Notes: generated from the letters alone by a model not told the origin. 64,000 bases of DNA from JBBEAM01 sp040882845 (GCA_040882845.1 JBBEAM010000015.1:233566-297565); one strand, 5' to 3'. Shown: positions 8,451-17,939, counted from the stretch's first letter. Numbers and translations: made by a program.

Positions 8451-8583
8451 GACGAAACTCCCTCACTCCGCGATCTTTCGAATACTCAGGACTTTGGGCG
8501 CTCGGCCTGCAATGCAACCGCCCGGCGTTCAAGTCTTCGTGTAGCCAGTCTGCGCAGCGGTCCGCTGGAAGAACGTCGTCGTC

Positions 8584-9489
8584 TCAGCCGCGCCCGCGGG
8601 TGCGGGTGCGGTGCGGCTTGGCGTTCTTTTCGATGAACTGGATGATCTTGCCGGCGACGTCGACGCCGGTCGCCTTCTCCACCCCCTCGAGCCCCGGCGA
8701 GGAGTTGACCTCCATCACCACCGGCCCGTGGCTGGAGCGCAGCATATCGACGCCGCAGACGTTGAGGCCCATCACCTTGGCTGCGGTGATCGCGGTCTGC
8801 CGCTCGCTCGGCGTGATCCGCACCGCCTTGGCCGAGCCGCCGCGGTGCAGGTTGGAGCGGAAATCGCCCTCGCTGCCCTGACGCATCATCGAGGCGACGA
8901 CCCGCTCGCCGACCACCAGACAGCGGATATCCCTGCCGCCGGCCTCCTTGACGAACTCCTGCACCAGGATGTTGGTCTTGACCCCGCCGAAGGCCTGGAT
9001 GATCGACTTCGCCGAGTTCGCCGTCTCGCCGAGCACCACGCCGACGCCCTGGGTGCCTTCCAGCAGCTTCACCACCACCGGCGCGCCGCCCAGCATTTCG
9101 ATGATGTCGTCGGCCCGGCTGGTGCGGTGGGCGAAGACCGTGACCGGCAGGCCGACCCCCTTGCGCGCCAGCAGCTGCAGGCTGCGCAGCTTGTCGCGCG
9201 ACCGCGAGATCGCCACCGACTCGTTGACCGAATAGATGCCCATCATCTCGAACTGCCGGACCACGGCGGCGCCGAAGAAGGTCACCGAAGCGCCGATCCG
9301 CGGAATCACCGCGTCGAAGTGTTCGACTTCCTCGCCGCCGAGGTACATCGTCGGACGGGCCGCCGAGATGTTGATGTAGCACCGCAGGTGATCGATCGTC
9401 GTGATCTCGTGGCCGTTGGCCTCGGCGCTCTCGATCAGCCTGCGATGGGAATACAGCTCCGGGTTTCGGCAGAGCAGTCCGATTTTCAA
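8584..9489 (-). CDS. rimK: RimK family alpha-L-glutamate ligase
   Basis: A 301-residue ATP-grasp ligase that adds glutamates to the C-terminus of ribosomal protein S6 or makes poly-glutamate. The N-terminal preATP-grasp domain (MKIGLLCRNPELYSHRR) is followed by the characteristic VIPRIGASVTFFG, KLRSLQLLARKGV and VVVKLLEGTQGVGV (ATP-binding lysine loop). The C-terminal GVDMLRSSHGPVVMEVNSSPG carries the Mg-binding Glu and Asn. The length equals E. coli RimK. Its ATG overlaps the TGA of the RimB-like protease gene, so ligase and protease are translationally coupled, matching the known functional antagonism of these two activities. A basic tail (KPHRTRTRGRG) ends the protein. Confidence 0.93.
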   Translation of the reverse strand: MKIGLLCRNPELYSHRRLIESAEANGHEITTIDHLRCYINISAARPTMYLGGEEVEHFDAVIPRIGASVTFFGAAVVRQFEMMGIYSVNESVAISRSRDKLRSLQLLARKGVGLPVTVFAHRTSRADDIIEMLGGAPVVVKLLEGTQGVGVVLGETANSAKSIIQAFGGVKTNILVQEFVKEAGGRDIRCLVVGERVVASMMRQGSEGDFRSNLHRGGSAKAVRITPSERQTAITAAKVMGLNVCGVDMLRSSHGPVVMEVNSSPGLEGVEKATGVDVAGKIIQFIEKNAKPHRTRTRGRG

Positions 9490-9980
9490 ACCGACTTCTC
9501 CTGTTGCGCTTTGAGTCTACGGCTCGCATTCGCGAGGCCTCCGTAGCTGACGAGGAAGGACTTGTTGGGATCGACCAGCAGCCCGCGCGGCAGGGCGTTG
9601 CGCCCGATCAGCAGCCGGAATCCCATCTGATCGCGTTGTGCCAGGGAAAGCTCGATCAGCCGGCGGCGGTGGCCGATCCGCAGGGTGGTGCGGATGATGT
9701 AGCGGTACTGCCGCTCGCCGCTGGAGGAGCGCACGTAGCGCTGGTCGAAAATTGGCGCGAGGCACTTGATTTGCGGGCGGCGCAGCCGCTGCACGGGATG
9801 CAGGTAGAACTCAACGTGCGGCCTGCCGTCGCGGGTCATCTCGCGGATGCCGAAGGCGTGAATCGCCGAGGTTCGCGCTCCCGTATCGACCTTCGCCTTG
9901 ATCCGCTCGACCTCCAGATCAGGAAGCGCGACCCATTCGCGCCAGCCGACCACCCGTTCCTTCTGCGCCGCCTCGATCAC
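9486..9980 (-). CDS. RimB/RloA-like retropepsin-fold protease (ATP-dependent zinc protease family)
   Basis: About 164 residues. The retropepsin-like active-site motif Asp32-Thr-Gly-Ala sits in KAKVDTGARTSAIHA, and the C-terminal part has GFRLLIGRNALPRGLLVDP, as in the COG4067 family formerly named ATP-dependent zinc protease. RimB of Pseudomonas belongs here and cleaves the poly-glutamate tail that RimK adds to ribosomal protein S6. Placing the gene immediately before rimK with a 4-base overlap supports that role. The start is uncertain: no ATG precedes the domain in this frame except far upstream, beyond a terminator, so I use the GTG at 9980, which gives the family-sized protein but has no clear ribosome binding site. 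Confidence 0.82.
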   Translation of the reverse strand: MIEAAQKERVVGWREWVALPDLEVERIKAKVDTGARTSAIHAFGIREMTRDGRPHVEFYLHPVQRLRRPQIKCLAPIFDQRYVRSSSGERQYRYIIRTTLRIGHRRRLIELSLAQRDQMGFRLLIGRNALPRGLLVDPNKSFLVSYGGLANASRRLKAQQEKSV

Positions 9981-10145
9981 GGCGGCGGTCCGGCGTTGCT
10001 GCGAAGCGGGAGCTTCCCGGAGCGAGACAGGCAGGGGATCGGCACGGGACTCTCCAGAGGCAGGCCGCGCACGCCGCGGCGGGCGCTGCGCTGAGGCCCG
10101 CAGGAAAACACGTCTCGCGAGATTCGGCAAATCGCGGCACGCACG

Positions 10146-10181
10146 CAAAAACCGCTCTTCCGGCGGTACCGGAAGAGCGGC
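10146..10181 (-). terminator. Rho-independent terminator of the PRC-barrel gene
   Basis: A perfect 12-bp stem (ccgctcttccgg, 10152-10163, pairing with 10169-10180) with a five-base loop is followed, on the minus strand, by a run of five T. It lies about 30 bases after the stop of the gene at 10213-10830 and separates that gene from the rimB-rimK pair. Confidence 0.85.
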
Positions 10182-10212
10182 CTTTAACGTCACGTGGAAG
10201 GAAACGGCGGCG

Positions 10213-10830
10213 CTAGTCGGTGACGCCGGTCGTTCCCGTCGTCCCGGTCGACGCGGGCTCCTCGCTCTGCAGCTCCTGCTCGCTGCGCTGCTCATCCAAG
10301 TCCTTGAACTCAGGCGCGTTCTCGAAGTCCTCACGGGTCATCGAGGTGGTGAAGGCAACGGTATCCTCGGCACGCCTTTCTTCCAGGGACTCCCACTGCA
10401 GGCCGACCGGCTTGGCGCCGAGACCGAGGAAGCCGCCGACATCGACGACGGCGCCGGTGATGGCGTGGCTATCGTCGAAGATCAGCTGCGAAATCGTGCC
10501 GATGCTTTCCCGCTCCTCGCCGCTACCGGCCAGCACCGAAGCGCCGATGTAGGTTTCCGAAAGCGTCTGGTTGGAGTTCTGGGCAGTGACGAACCCGCCA
10601 CGGTCGGCGGAGGTTTCCGCGGACATCGACGTGCTGCTGTCGGTCGAGGTCGCATTGTCCTCGGTCATGCTCTCGTCGTTCTGCGTGGCGTCGGTCTGTC
10701 CGGTGTTCTGATCCGTCATGCTTTCGCTGGAGGGTTCCGCATTCTGCCCGCTGCTGTCGTCCGCCATAACCACGGCCGGCGAAAGCGCGAGTGCGGAGAC
10801 CATCAGCGCTGGGGCAAAAATCCTACGCAT
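10213..10830 (-). CDS. Secreted PRC-barrel domain protein
   Basis: A 205-residue exported protein. Residues 1-23 are a Sec signal peptide (ending VVMA|DDSS). Residues 24-75 are a low-complexity linker rich in Ser, Thr, Asp and Asn, and a PRC-barrel domain follows at about 88-150 (TYIGASVLAGSGEERESIGTISQLIFDD and GAVVDVGGFLGLG). The acidic Glu/Gln/Thr-rich C-terminus is disordered. Such periplasmic PRC-barrel proteins are common in alphaproteobacteria and are often stress-linked, but their molecular role is unknown. The gene is monocistronic, with a strong terminator behind it. Confidence 0.88.
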   Translation of the reverse strand: MRRIFAPALMVSALALSPAVVMADDSSGQNAEPSSESMTDQNTGQTDATQNDESMTEDNATSTDSSTSMSAETSADRGGFVTAQNSNQTLSETYIGASVLAGSGEERESIGTISQLIFDDSHAITGAVVDVGGFLGLGAKPVGLQWESLEERRAEDTVAFTTSMTREDFENAPEFKDLDEQRSEQELQSEEPASTGTTGTTGVTD

Positions 10831-11012
10831 GGTTCAATCTCCTTCTGGTGTTCCTGCAATCGCGGCTGCGAATTGCTCATACCCGAACAACGCTTAGGGC
10901 CATAACGGGTTCCGGGAGAGGCCGTGGCAAAAAAGTGGCCACGCCGCGAGACTTGTGCGGAAGCTGCGCCTGGGCCAGATAGAGAGTCGGGCCGCACAAC
11001 CGGAGACCGACA

Positions 11013-11651
11013 GTGACCCAGCCGACAGCGGAGGAAAAAAGTCTCGTCCGGCATTTGACCGCCGCGGACTACACCGCGACCCCCTGGCGCAACGGCGGTG
11101 GCACCACCACGGAGATCGCCATCTCGCCTTCCGGCGCCAGCCTTGGCGGCGGCTTCGATTGGCGCCTGAGCATCGCCGAAGTTGCGCAGGACGGGCCCTT
11201 TTCGAGCTTCCCGGGCTATCAGCGCAGTCTCAGCGTGATTTCCGGCGGCGGCATCCTGCTCGATGCCGGAGAGGAGGGGGATATCGAGCTGCGCACGCCC
11301 TTCAAACCGGTAAGCTTTCCCGGCGAATGGGAGATCCACGGCCGCCTGCTTGGCGCCGCGCTGCGCGACCTCAACTTGATCTACAAGCGGGCGACCACGG
11401 CCGGCCGGGTCGGCTTTCTCCGCATCGCCGACACGCCGCTCAACGCCGAGAGCGATGCGCAGACCCTGCTGATCCTGCCGCTCGCCGGCGGCCCGCTAAC
11501 TGCCTCCTGGGACAAGCGCGCGGCGGAGGCGCAGCTGGAGGAGGGCGAGACCCTGATTCTGGAGCGCCGCGGCGGCGGCCATGCAGTTCGTCTCACCGCC
11601 GCCTCGGGCGAAATCCAAGCCGCCTTCGTGGAAATCTCCAAGACAGGCTGA
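11013..11651 (+). CDS. hutD: HutD family protein
   Basis: A 212-residue cupin-fold HutD protein (bicupin, Ves/HutD superfamily). Signature segments are TPWRNGGGTTTEIAI near residue 23, FDWRLSIAEVAQDGPFSSFPG near 48 and the FPGEWEIHGRLLG block. HutD modulates histidine-utilisation operons in Pseudomonas, apparently by binding an intermediate such as formimino- or urocanate-derived compounds. No hut genes lie nearby, so it probably serves another pathway or acts at a distance. The GTG start at 11013 is the first that fits the family N-terminus. Confidence 0.88.
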   Translation: MTQPTAEEKSLVRHLTAADYTATPWRNGGGTTTEIAISPSGASLGGGFDWRLSIAEVAQDGPFSSFPGYQRSLSVISGGGILLDAGEEGDIELRTPFKPVSFPGEWEIHGRLLGAALRDLNLIYKRATTAGRVGFLRIADTPLNAESDAQTLLILPLAGGPLTASWDKRAAEAQLEEGETLILERRGGGHAVRLTAASGEIQAAFVEISKTG

Positions 11652-11744
11652 TCGCCGCCGATTTCTGCCTCCCGCGGCGCTGCTGCCGGGGACGCTCCGC
11701 AGCTTCCGTGCTAATTTCGCTCCGTACTGGATCACGGACCTGCA

Positions 11745-13487
11745 ATGCCGCATGACACCTCGCTGATTGCCACGATCGTCGCTGGCATCACCATCGCCTT
11801 CGTCCTGGGCGCGATCGCGCAGCGGGTGAAAGTCTCGCCGCTGGCCGGCTACCTGCTCGCCGGAGTCGCGATCGGTCCCTTCACGCCGGGCTTCGTCGCC
11901 GATCTCGACCTCGCCTTCCAGCTCGCCGAGATCGGCGTGATCCTGCTGATGTTCGGCGTCGGTCTGCATTTCTCCTTCCGCGAGCTGGCCTCGGTGCGCC
12001 GCATCGCCGTGCCGGGCGCCCTGGCGCAGATCGCCATCGCCGTGCTGCTCGGGCTGGGGCTGTCCGCCCTGCTCGGCTGGAGCCTCGCCGAGGGCCTGCT
12101 GTTCGGCTTCGCGCTCTCGGTCGCCAGCACCGTGGTGCTGCTACGCGCACTGCAGGAGCGGCGTCTAATACAGAGCGAAGAGGGCCAGATCGCGGTCGGC
12201 TGGCTGATCGTCGAGGATCTGGCCATGGTGCTCGCTCTGGTTCTGCTGCCACCGATCGCCAACGCTCTGCTCAACGATGTCGAGTCGGCGAATGTCGCCC
12301 AGCAGCTGGCCACGACGGTCGGGCTGACGCTGGCCAAGGTCACCGCTTTCGCGGCACTGATGTATCTGGTGGCACGGCGGGCGATCCCTCTCCTGCTGCA
12401 CTACATCGCCCATACCGGATCGCGCGAGCTGTTCCGCCTCGCGGTGCTGGCCATCGCCCTGGGCACGGCCTTCGGCGCGGCGACGCTGTTCGACGTCTCC
12501 TTCGCGCTGGGCGCCTTTTTCGCCGGCATGATCCTCGCCGAATCGCCCCTCAGCCAGCGCGCGGCGGAGGAAACCCTGCCGCTGCGCGACGCCTTCGCGG
12601 TGCTGTTCTTCGTCTCGGTCGGCATGCTGTTCGATCCGGCCATCGTCCTGCGCGAACCGGCGGCGGTCGCGGCGACGGTGCTGATCGTCGTGGTCGGCAA
12701 GTCGCTCGCCGCCTACGGCATCGTCCGCGCCTTCGGCCATCCCAACCGCACCGCCCTGACGATCTCGGCCAGTCTCGCCCAGATCGGCGAGTTCTCTTTC
12801 ATTCTGGCGGGCCTCGGCCTGACGCTGGGTCTGATGTCGGAGGTCGCCCGCGACCTGATCCTCGCCGGGGCGATGCTCTCGATCGTCGCCAATCCGGCGA
12901 TCTTCGTCGCCGCCTCCTGGCTGAACCGGCGTCTGGAGCGCCGCCAGCCCGCCACGCCGGAGGTTGCGGATAGCCGGGAAGCCGAGGTCGAGACACGCAG
13001 CGCCTCGCTTGCCACCGGCCATGCCGTGCTGATCGGTTACGGCCGGGTCGGCCGGGTGATCGCCGAGGGGCTGCGTGCGCGGGGGCTCGACGCCGTGATC
13101 GTCGACGAGGCCAGCGACAACATCGCCGCGGCGAGCGAAGCGGGCTGGGAATGCTTCGACGGCAACGCCGTCGACGACGAGTTGCTGCAGCTGACCAACG
13201 TCGCGCAAGCCTCGATCCTCTACGTCGCCATCCCGGACGGCTTCGAGGCCGGGCAGATCGCGGCGAAATCCAAGGCCCTGAACCCTGGTCTGAAGGTCAT
13301 CGCCCGGGCCCATTCCGACGCCGAGGCCGAGCACCTCGGCAAGTACGGCGCCGACCGGGTGGTGATGGGCGAGCGCGAGATCGCGCTGGGCATGATCGAG
13401 GCCGCACGCCTGCCGGCAGAGGGGGAAACGGCGGCGGCGCAGCAGGACGGCGACGGCACGGGTGACAGAAAGGCTCCGCGGCCTTAG
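11745..13487 (+). CDS. Kef/YbaL-type monovalent cation:proton antiporter (CPA2)
   Basis: A 580-residue inner-membrane antiporter. Residues about 7-385 contain twelve to thirteen hydrophobic helices of the CPA2 exchanger domain, including the GWLIVEDLAMVLALVLLPP helix with its conserved acidic residue and FFAGMILAESPLSQRAAEE. From about residue 423 there is a Rossmann TrkA-N (RCK) domain starting GHAVLIGYGRVGRVIAEGL, which senses NAD(H) and gates transport. This matches E. coli YbaL and KefB/C, which move K+ against H+. It may take part in pH or osmotic homeostasis. The C-terminal 25 residues are a variable Ala/Asp/Gly-rich tail. Confidence 0.9.
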   Translation: MPHDTSLIATIVAGITIAFVLGAIAQRVKVSPLAGYLLAGVAIGPFTPGFVADLDLAFQLAEIGVILLMFGVGLHFSFRELASVRRIAVPGALAQIAIAVLLGLGLSALLGWSLAEGLLFGFALSVASTVVLLRALQERRLIQSEEGQIAVGWLIVEDLAMVLALVLLPPIANALLNDVESANVAQQLATTVGLTLAKVTAFAALMYLVARRAIPLLLHYIAHTGSRELFRLAVLAIALGTAFGAATLFDVSFALGAFFAGMILAESPLSQRAAEETLPLRDAFAVLFFVSVGMLFDPAIVLREPAAVAATVLIVVVGKSLAAYGIVRAFGHPNRTALTISASLAQIGEFSFILAGLGLTLGLMSEVARDLILAGAMLSIVANPAIFVAASWLNRRLERRQPATPEVADSREAEVETRSASLATGHAVLIGYGRVGRVIAEGLRARGLDAVIVDEASDNIAAASEAGWECFDGNAVDDELLQLTNVAQASILYVAIPDGFEAGQIAAKSKALNPGLKVIARAHSDAEAEHLGKYGADRVVMGEREIALGMIEAARLPAEGETAAAQQDGDGTGDRKAPRP

Positions 13488-13496
13488 AAAGCGGCC

Positions 13497-15320
13497 ATGC
13501 CGCCCCTGCTGACACTCGATTCGATCCAGCTCTCCTTCGGCGGAGAGCCGCTGCTGGAGGGCGCCGAGTTCAGTCTCGGCGCCGGGGAGCGGCTCTGCCT
13601 GGTGGGGCGCAACGGCTCGGGCAAGTCGACCCTGCTGAAGATCGCCGCCGGCCTGATCGAAGCCGACGGCGGCAAGCGCTTCCTGCAGCCCGGAACCACG
13701 CTGCGCTACCTGCCGCAGGAGCCGGATCTGTCAGGTCATGCCACCACCCTGGCCTTCGCCGAGGCCGGCCTCGGCCCCGCCGACGACAGCCACCGGGCGC
13801 GCTATCTGCTGCAGCGCCTCGGCCTCACCGGCGAGGAAGCCCCGGCTACGCTATCCGGCGGCGAGAAGCGCCGGGCCGCGCTGGCCCGCGCCCTGGCCCC
13901 GCAGCCGGACATCCTGCTGCTCGACGAGCCGACCAACCATCTCGACCTGCCGGCCATCGAGTGGCTGGAGCATGAGCTGAAGAGCCTGCGCGCAGCGATG
14001 ATCCTGATCAGCCACGACCGGCGTTTTCTGGAGCGCCTGTCGCAGGCCGTCGTCTGGCTGGAGCGCGGCCGCACCCGCCGTCTCGACCAGGGTTTCGCCG
14101 CCTTCGAAAGCTGGCGCGACCAGATCGCCGAGCAGGAAACCACCGAGCGGCACAAGCTCGACCGCAGGATCGCCGCCGAGACCCAGTGGCTGCACAAGGG
14201 GGTCACGGCGCGGCGCAAGCGCAACATGGGCCGCCTGCGCGCGCTGCAGGAGCTGCGCAGGCAACGCCGCGAGCAGCGCCAGACCGCCGGCACGGTGCAG
14301 ATGGCCGCCACCGAGGGCAAGACCTCCGGCAAGCTGGTGATCGAGGCCAAGGAGGTCACCAAGGCCTATGCGGGTGCTCCCGTGGTCAAGGACTTCTCGG
14401 CGCGCATCCTGCGCGGCGACCGGATCGGCATTATCGGGCCCAACGGCGCCGGCAAGACCACGCTGCTCAACCTCTTGACCGGCGCCCTGGCGCCGGACGG
14501 CGGGCGGGTGCGGCTCGGCGCCAAGCTGGAGATCGCGACCGTCGATCAGGCGCGCGAATCCCTCGACCCGGAAACCAGCCTGCAGGACGCCCTGACCGGC
14601 GGCGGCGGCGACAGCGTTATGGTCGGCGGAGAGCAGCGCCACGTGATCGGCTACATGAAGGACTTCCTGTTCCTGCCGGAGCAGGCGCGCACCGCAATCT
14701 CGGCGCTGTCCGGCGGCGAGCGCGGGCGGCTGATGCTGGCGCGCGCGCTGGCCCGTCCCGCCAACCTGCTGGTGCTCGACGAGCCGACCAACGATCTCGA
14801 CCTGGAAACCCTCGATCTGTTGCAGGAACTGCTGGCCGACTATCCCGGCACGGTGCTGCTGGTCAGCCACGACCGCGACTTCCTCGACCGCGTCGTCACC
14901 TCGGTGATCAATGCAGAGGGCGGCGGCCGCTGGATCGAGTACGCCGGCGGCTACGCGGACATGGTGGCGCAGCGTGGCGCCGATATGCTGGAGCGGCCGC
15001 GGGTGGAACCGTCGGGAGCCGAGCGGAGCAAGCCTGCCGGCAGCGGAAAGTCCGGCAAGCCCAAGGCGCCGCCGAAGCGCGGCAAGCTGTCCTTCAAGGA
15101 CAAGCACGCCCTGGAGACCCTGCCCGGACGCATCGCCGCGCTTGAAACGCAGATCGCCGCGCTGCAGCGCAAGCTTTCCGACCCGGAGCTCTTCAGCCGC
15201 GATGCCAAGGCCTTCGAGACGGCGACCCGCGAGCTGGAGCAGGTGAGCGCCGCCCTGGAAAGAGCCGAGGAGGACTGGCTGCGGCTGGAGATGCTGCGCG
15301 AGGAGGTCGAGGGCGGCTAA
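13497..15320 (+). CDS. ABC-F family ATPase (Uup-type)
   Basis: A 607-residue cytosolic ABC-F protein with two nucleotide-binding domains and no membrane segments. NBD1 has Walker A GRNGSGKST (residues 38-46), signature LSGGEKRRAALARAL and Walker B LLLDEPTNHLDLP. NBD2 has GPNGAGKTT, LSGGERGRLMLARAL and VLDEPTNDLDLE. A charged linker with KGVTARRKRNMGRL lies between them, and a C-terminal coiled-coil (about residues 525-600) is typical of Uup, which binds DNA and influences replication restart and the ribosome. It begins nine bases after the antiporter stop, so co-transcription is likely. Confidence 0.92.
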   Translation: MPPLLTLDSIQLSFGGEPLLEGAEFSLGAGERLCLVGRNGSGKSTLLKIAAGLIEADGGKRFLQPGTTLRYLPQEPDLSGHATTLAFAEAGLGPADDSHRARYLLQRLGLTGEEAPATLSGGEKRRAALARALAPQPDILLLDEPTNHLDLPAIEWLEHELKSLRAAMILISHDRRFLERLSQAVVWLERGRTRRLDQGFAAFESWRDQIAEQETTERHKLDRRIAAETQWLHKGVTARRKRNMGRLRALQELRRQRREQRQTAGTVQMAATEGKTSGKLVIEAKEVTKAYAGAPVVKDFSARILRGDRIGIIGPNGAGKTTLLNLLTGALAPDGGRVRLGAKLEIATVDQARESLDPETSLQDALTGGGGDSVMVGGEQRHVIGYMKDFLFLPEQARTAISALSGGERGRLMLARALARPANLLVLDEPTNDLDLETLDLLQELLADYPGTVLLVSHDRDFLDRVVTSVINAEGGGRWIEYAGGYADMVAQRGADMLERPRVEPSGAERSKPAGSGKSGKPKAPPKRGKLSFKDKHALETLPGRIAALETQIAALQRKLSDPELFSRDAKAFETATRELEQVSAALERAEEDWLRLEMLREEVEGG

Positions 15321-15543
15321 ACCGATAAAAAGATTGCCGCCGTTCCTGCCCCGAAGCGTAGTATTTTACGGCTCGTTAATCACCTTCGGCGATTATGCCA
15401 TGCGGGTTGCTCTCGGCAAATGTCCCACACGACCGGCTCGGAAACGGCACGGATTGCGCGCGGTCTGCGCGCTGGAGCGTTGATTTCATGCAAAATATCA
15501 AGCTGCGACAGCTCTGCCCGCTCCGGGAGCCTAGGGACGGCTT

Positions 15544-17217
15544 GTGAGCGCCATGAGCCTACGCAGCTTGCTGCTCCCCTTGATGGGTCTGTTTGTCGGC
15601 TTCGTGGCGATTGTCGGCCTGCTGCTGATTATGACCGCGGGCAGCCAGAACCGCCTGGCCAAGGAATCCTCCAAGCATCTGGCACAGAGCGCGATTTCGC
15701 TCCTCGGCGACAGCGTCAAGAGCACTGCGCGCGACTATGCCTATTGGGACGACACCGTGGAGAACGTGGTGCTGCAGCTCGACGATGCCTGGGCCGAGGA
15801 GAGCATTGGCGCCTGGGCCAACGAGGGCCTGGAGATGGATGCCACGCTGGTGGCGGACGGCCGGGACGAGGTCTTCTATGCCTCCGTCGATGGCGCGCGC
15901 CAGACGGGGCAGCTTGACGAGACCTACGGCAGCCCAGAGTTAATCGCCCTGATCCAGGCCGCCCGGGCCGCCGCCCACGACGCCAATGGCGGTCCTATGG
16001 CGGTCGAAGGCTTCCTCGAGATCAACGGCGAAGTGATGCTGGGCGGCGCCGCGGCGATCGTCTGGGAGAACGGCGAGGACAGCTTTGCGCGCGGCGGCGC
16101 CGCTTCGGTCCTGGTTTTCCTGCGGCGCATCGACGACGCCCTGCTGGACGGCCTCGAACAGCGCTACCTGCTCGCAGAGCTCTCGCTGATGCCCCCGGAC
16201 CCGGCCGCGCAGGAGATGTATCCGGCGTCCTTGGCTCTGCAGGGCTTCGACGGCAGCCTGATCGCCTACATCGCCTGGCATCCGAGTCGGCCCGGAAGCG
16301 CCCTGCTCGGCCAGCTCGCGGTTCCCGGCCTGGTCGCCGCCCTGGCCCTGACCGCGCTGCTCTGGCTGGTGGTGCGCCGTTTCCGCAAGGCGAGCGACGC
16401 GCTGCAGCGCAGCCACCTGCTGCTCAGCGAGCAGGCCTACTCCCTCGCCGACCAGGCCGTCGCCCTGCGCGAGGCGCGCGACCAGGCCGATGCGGCGAAC
16501 TACGCCAAGTCGCAGTTCCTGGCGCTGGTCAGCCACGAGGTACGCACGCCGCTCAACGCCATCATCGGCTTCTCCGACATCATCGCCCAGCAGGCCTTCG
16601 GCCCCAAGGCGACGGAACGCTACCGCAGCTATGCCCAGGATATCCTGTTCAGCGGCAAGCATCTGCTGAACCTGATCAACGATATCCTGGACCTCTCGAA
16701 GATCGAGGCCGGGCGCTACGAACTCAACGAGGAGGAGATCGAGGTCGACGCCTGCGTCCAGCGCTGCCTGGCGCTGTTCCGCGAGAAGTTCGAAGAAAAG
16801 TCGCTGAAGGTGAGCTATGAGCCCCAGGGACTCTGGCTCTATGCCGACGAACGCGCCTTCAAGCAGGTTCTGATCAACCTGCTGTCCAACGCCATCAAGT
16901 TCACGCCGCTGCAGGGCACGATCGAGACCGCCTGTCTGGTCGAAGGTAAGAATTTCTTGATGGAGGTCCGCGACAGCGGCTGCGGAATCGATTCCAAGGA
17001 CCTCAAGCGCGTGATGGAGCCCTTCGGCCAGGCCGCCAACGCCATGCGATCCAGCGAGGGCACCGGGCTCGGCCTGAGCATCAGCAAGTCCCTCGCCGAG
17101 CTGCATGGCGGCAAGCTGTCCCTGGAGTCCACGCCCGGACTGGGCACCAAGGTCACCCTAAGCCTGCCGGGATCGCGCCTGCGCACGCCCGGCACGCAGC
17201 TGGCCGCCCGGGCCTGA
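15544..17217 (+). CDS. Membrane sensor histidine kinase with CHASE4-like periplasmic domain
   Basis: A 557-residue kinase. A transmembrane helix at about 10-31 is followed by a periplasmic CHASE4-like sensor (about 33-255, with the DYAYWDDTVENV motif), a second helix at about 260-280, a short coiled linker, and HisKA with the phospho-acceptor His331 in SHEVRTPLNAIIGFSDII. The HATPase_c domain follows, with the N box LINLLSNAIKF, DSGCGID and GTGLGLSISKSLAELHGG. No receiver domain and no partner response regulator lie nearby, so this is an orphan kinase that probably feeds a hybrid or Hpt phosphorelay. GTG at 15544 has AGGGA upstream; ATG nine bases later is the alternative start. Confidence 0.92.
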   Translation: MSAMSLRSLLLPLMGLFVGFVAIVGLLLIMTAGSQNRLAKESSKHLAQSAISLLGDSVKSTARDYAYWDDTVENVVLQLDDAWAEESIGAWANEGLEMDATLVADGRDEVFYASVDGARQTGQLDETYGSPELIALIQAARAAAHDANGGPMAVEGFLEINGEVMLGGAAAIVWENGEDSFARGGAASVLVFLRRIDDALLDGLEQRYLLAELSLMPPDPAAQEMYPASLALQGFDGSLIAYIAWHPSRPGSALLGQLAVPGLVAALALTALLWLVVRRFRKASDALQRSHLLLSEQAYSLADQAVALREARDQADAANYAKSQFLALVSHEVRTPLNAIIGFSDIIAQQAFGPKATERYRSYAQDILFSGKHLLNLINDILDLSKIEAGRYELNEEEIEVDACVQRCLALFREKFEEKSLKVSYEPQGLWLYADERAFKQVLINLLSNAIKFTPLQGTIETACLVEGKNFLMEVRDSGCGIDSKDLKRVMEPFGQAANAMRSSEGTGLGLSISKSLAELHGGKLSLESTPGLGTKVTLSLPGSRLRTPGTQLAARA

Positions 17218-17300
17218 GTCCAGGCAAGGCCGGCTTGGTTCTACACCCGGCCTTCTGCTAGTCTGCGCCGAATCGCGGATAAGAAGGGAAACACAGGCAG

Positions 17301-17939
17301 ATGCGGGATATCCCTGAACTGGTCGAGGGCTATCGCCGCTTTCTCGCCACGCGCTATCCTCAGGAAGCCGAGCTCTATAGTACGCTGGCCGAACAGGGCC
17401 AGTCGCCCAAGACCATGATCGTCGCCTGCTGCGACAGCCGCGCCGACCCGGCGACGATCTTCAGCGCCCATCCCGGCCAGTTCTTCATCGTTCGCAACGT
17501 CGCCAACCTGGTCCCGCCCTTCGAGCCGCAGGGCGACTACCACGGCACCAGCGCCGCGCTGGAGTTCGCCGTGGAGGGGCTGAAGGTAGAGAACATCGTG
17601 GTAATGGGACACGCCCGCTGCGGCGGCGTGCGCGCCTACCTCGACGGTCTTTACGAACGCCCGACGCCCTCGGGCTTCATCGACCGCTGGATCTCGCTGC
17701 TGAAACCGGCGCGCGCCGAAGCCCTGCGCGAGGCCAAGGACGCGCCGCTCGAACGTCAACAGGAGGCATTGGAACTCGCCTCGGTCCGCAGTTCGCTGGA
17801 AAACCTGAAGACTTTTCCCTTCATCAAGGCGCGCCTGGAGTCCGGGGATCTGCGTCTGCGCGGCGCCTTCTTCGACATCGCCAACGGCCAGCTGCTCAGC
17901 CTCGATCCGCAGAGCGGCCGCTTCGAAGCGCTGCGCTAG
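17301..17939 (+). CDS. Beta-class carbonic anhydrase
   Basis: A 212-residue zinc enzyme interconverting CO2 and bicarbonate. Zinc ligands are visible as Cys43 in ACCDSRADP (with the Asp45-Ser-Arg dyad), His104 and Cys107 in GHARCGG. FFIVRNVANLVPP and GTSAALEFAVEGLKVENIVVMGH are family blocks. The length is typical of bacterial beta-CAs. It stands alone, about 80 bases after the histidine-kinase gene, and supplies bicarbonate for carboxylation or pH control. Confidence 0.95.
   Translation: MRDIPELVEGYRRFLATRYPQEAELYSTLAEQGQSPKTMIVACCDSRADPATIFSAHPGQFFIVRNVANLVPPFEPQGDYHGTSAALEFAVEGLKVENIVVMGHARCGGVRAYLDGLYERPTPSGFIDRWISLLKPARAEALREAKDAPLERQQEALELASVRSSLENLKTFPFIKARLESGDLRLRGAFFDIANGQLLSLDPQSGRFEALR

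Noticed and set aside
9981..10334. Upstream extension of the RimB-like protease
   Set aside because: It would run through the 12-bp terminator hairpin and the end of the PRC-barrel gene, and the added residues are Arg/Pro/Ala-rich shadow sequence.
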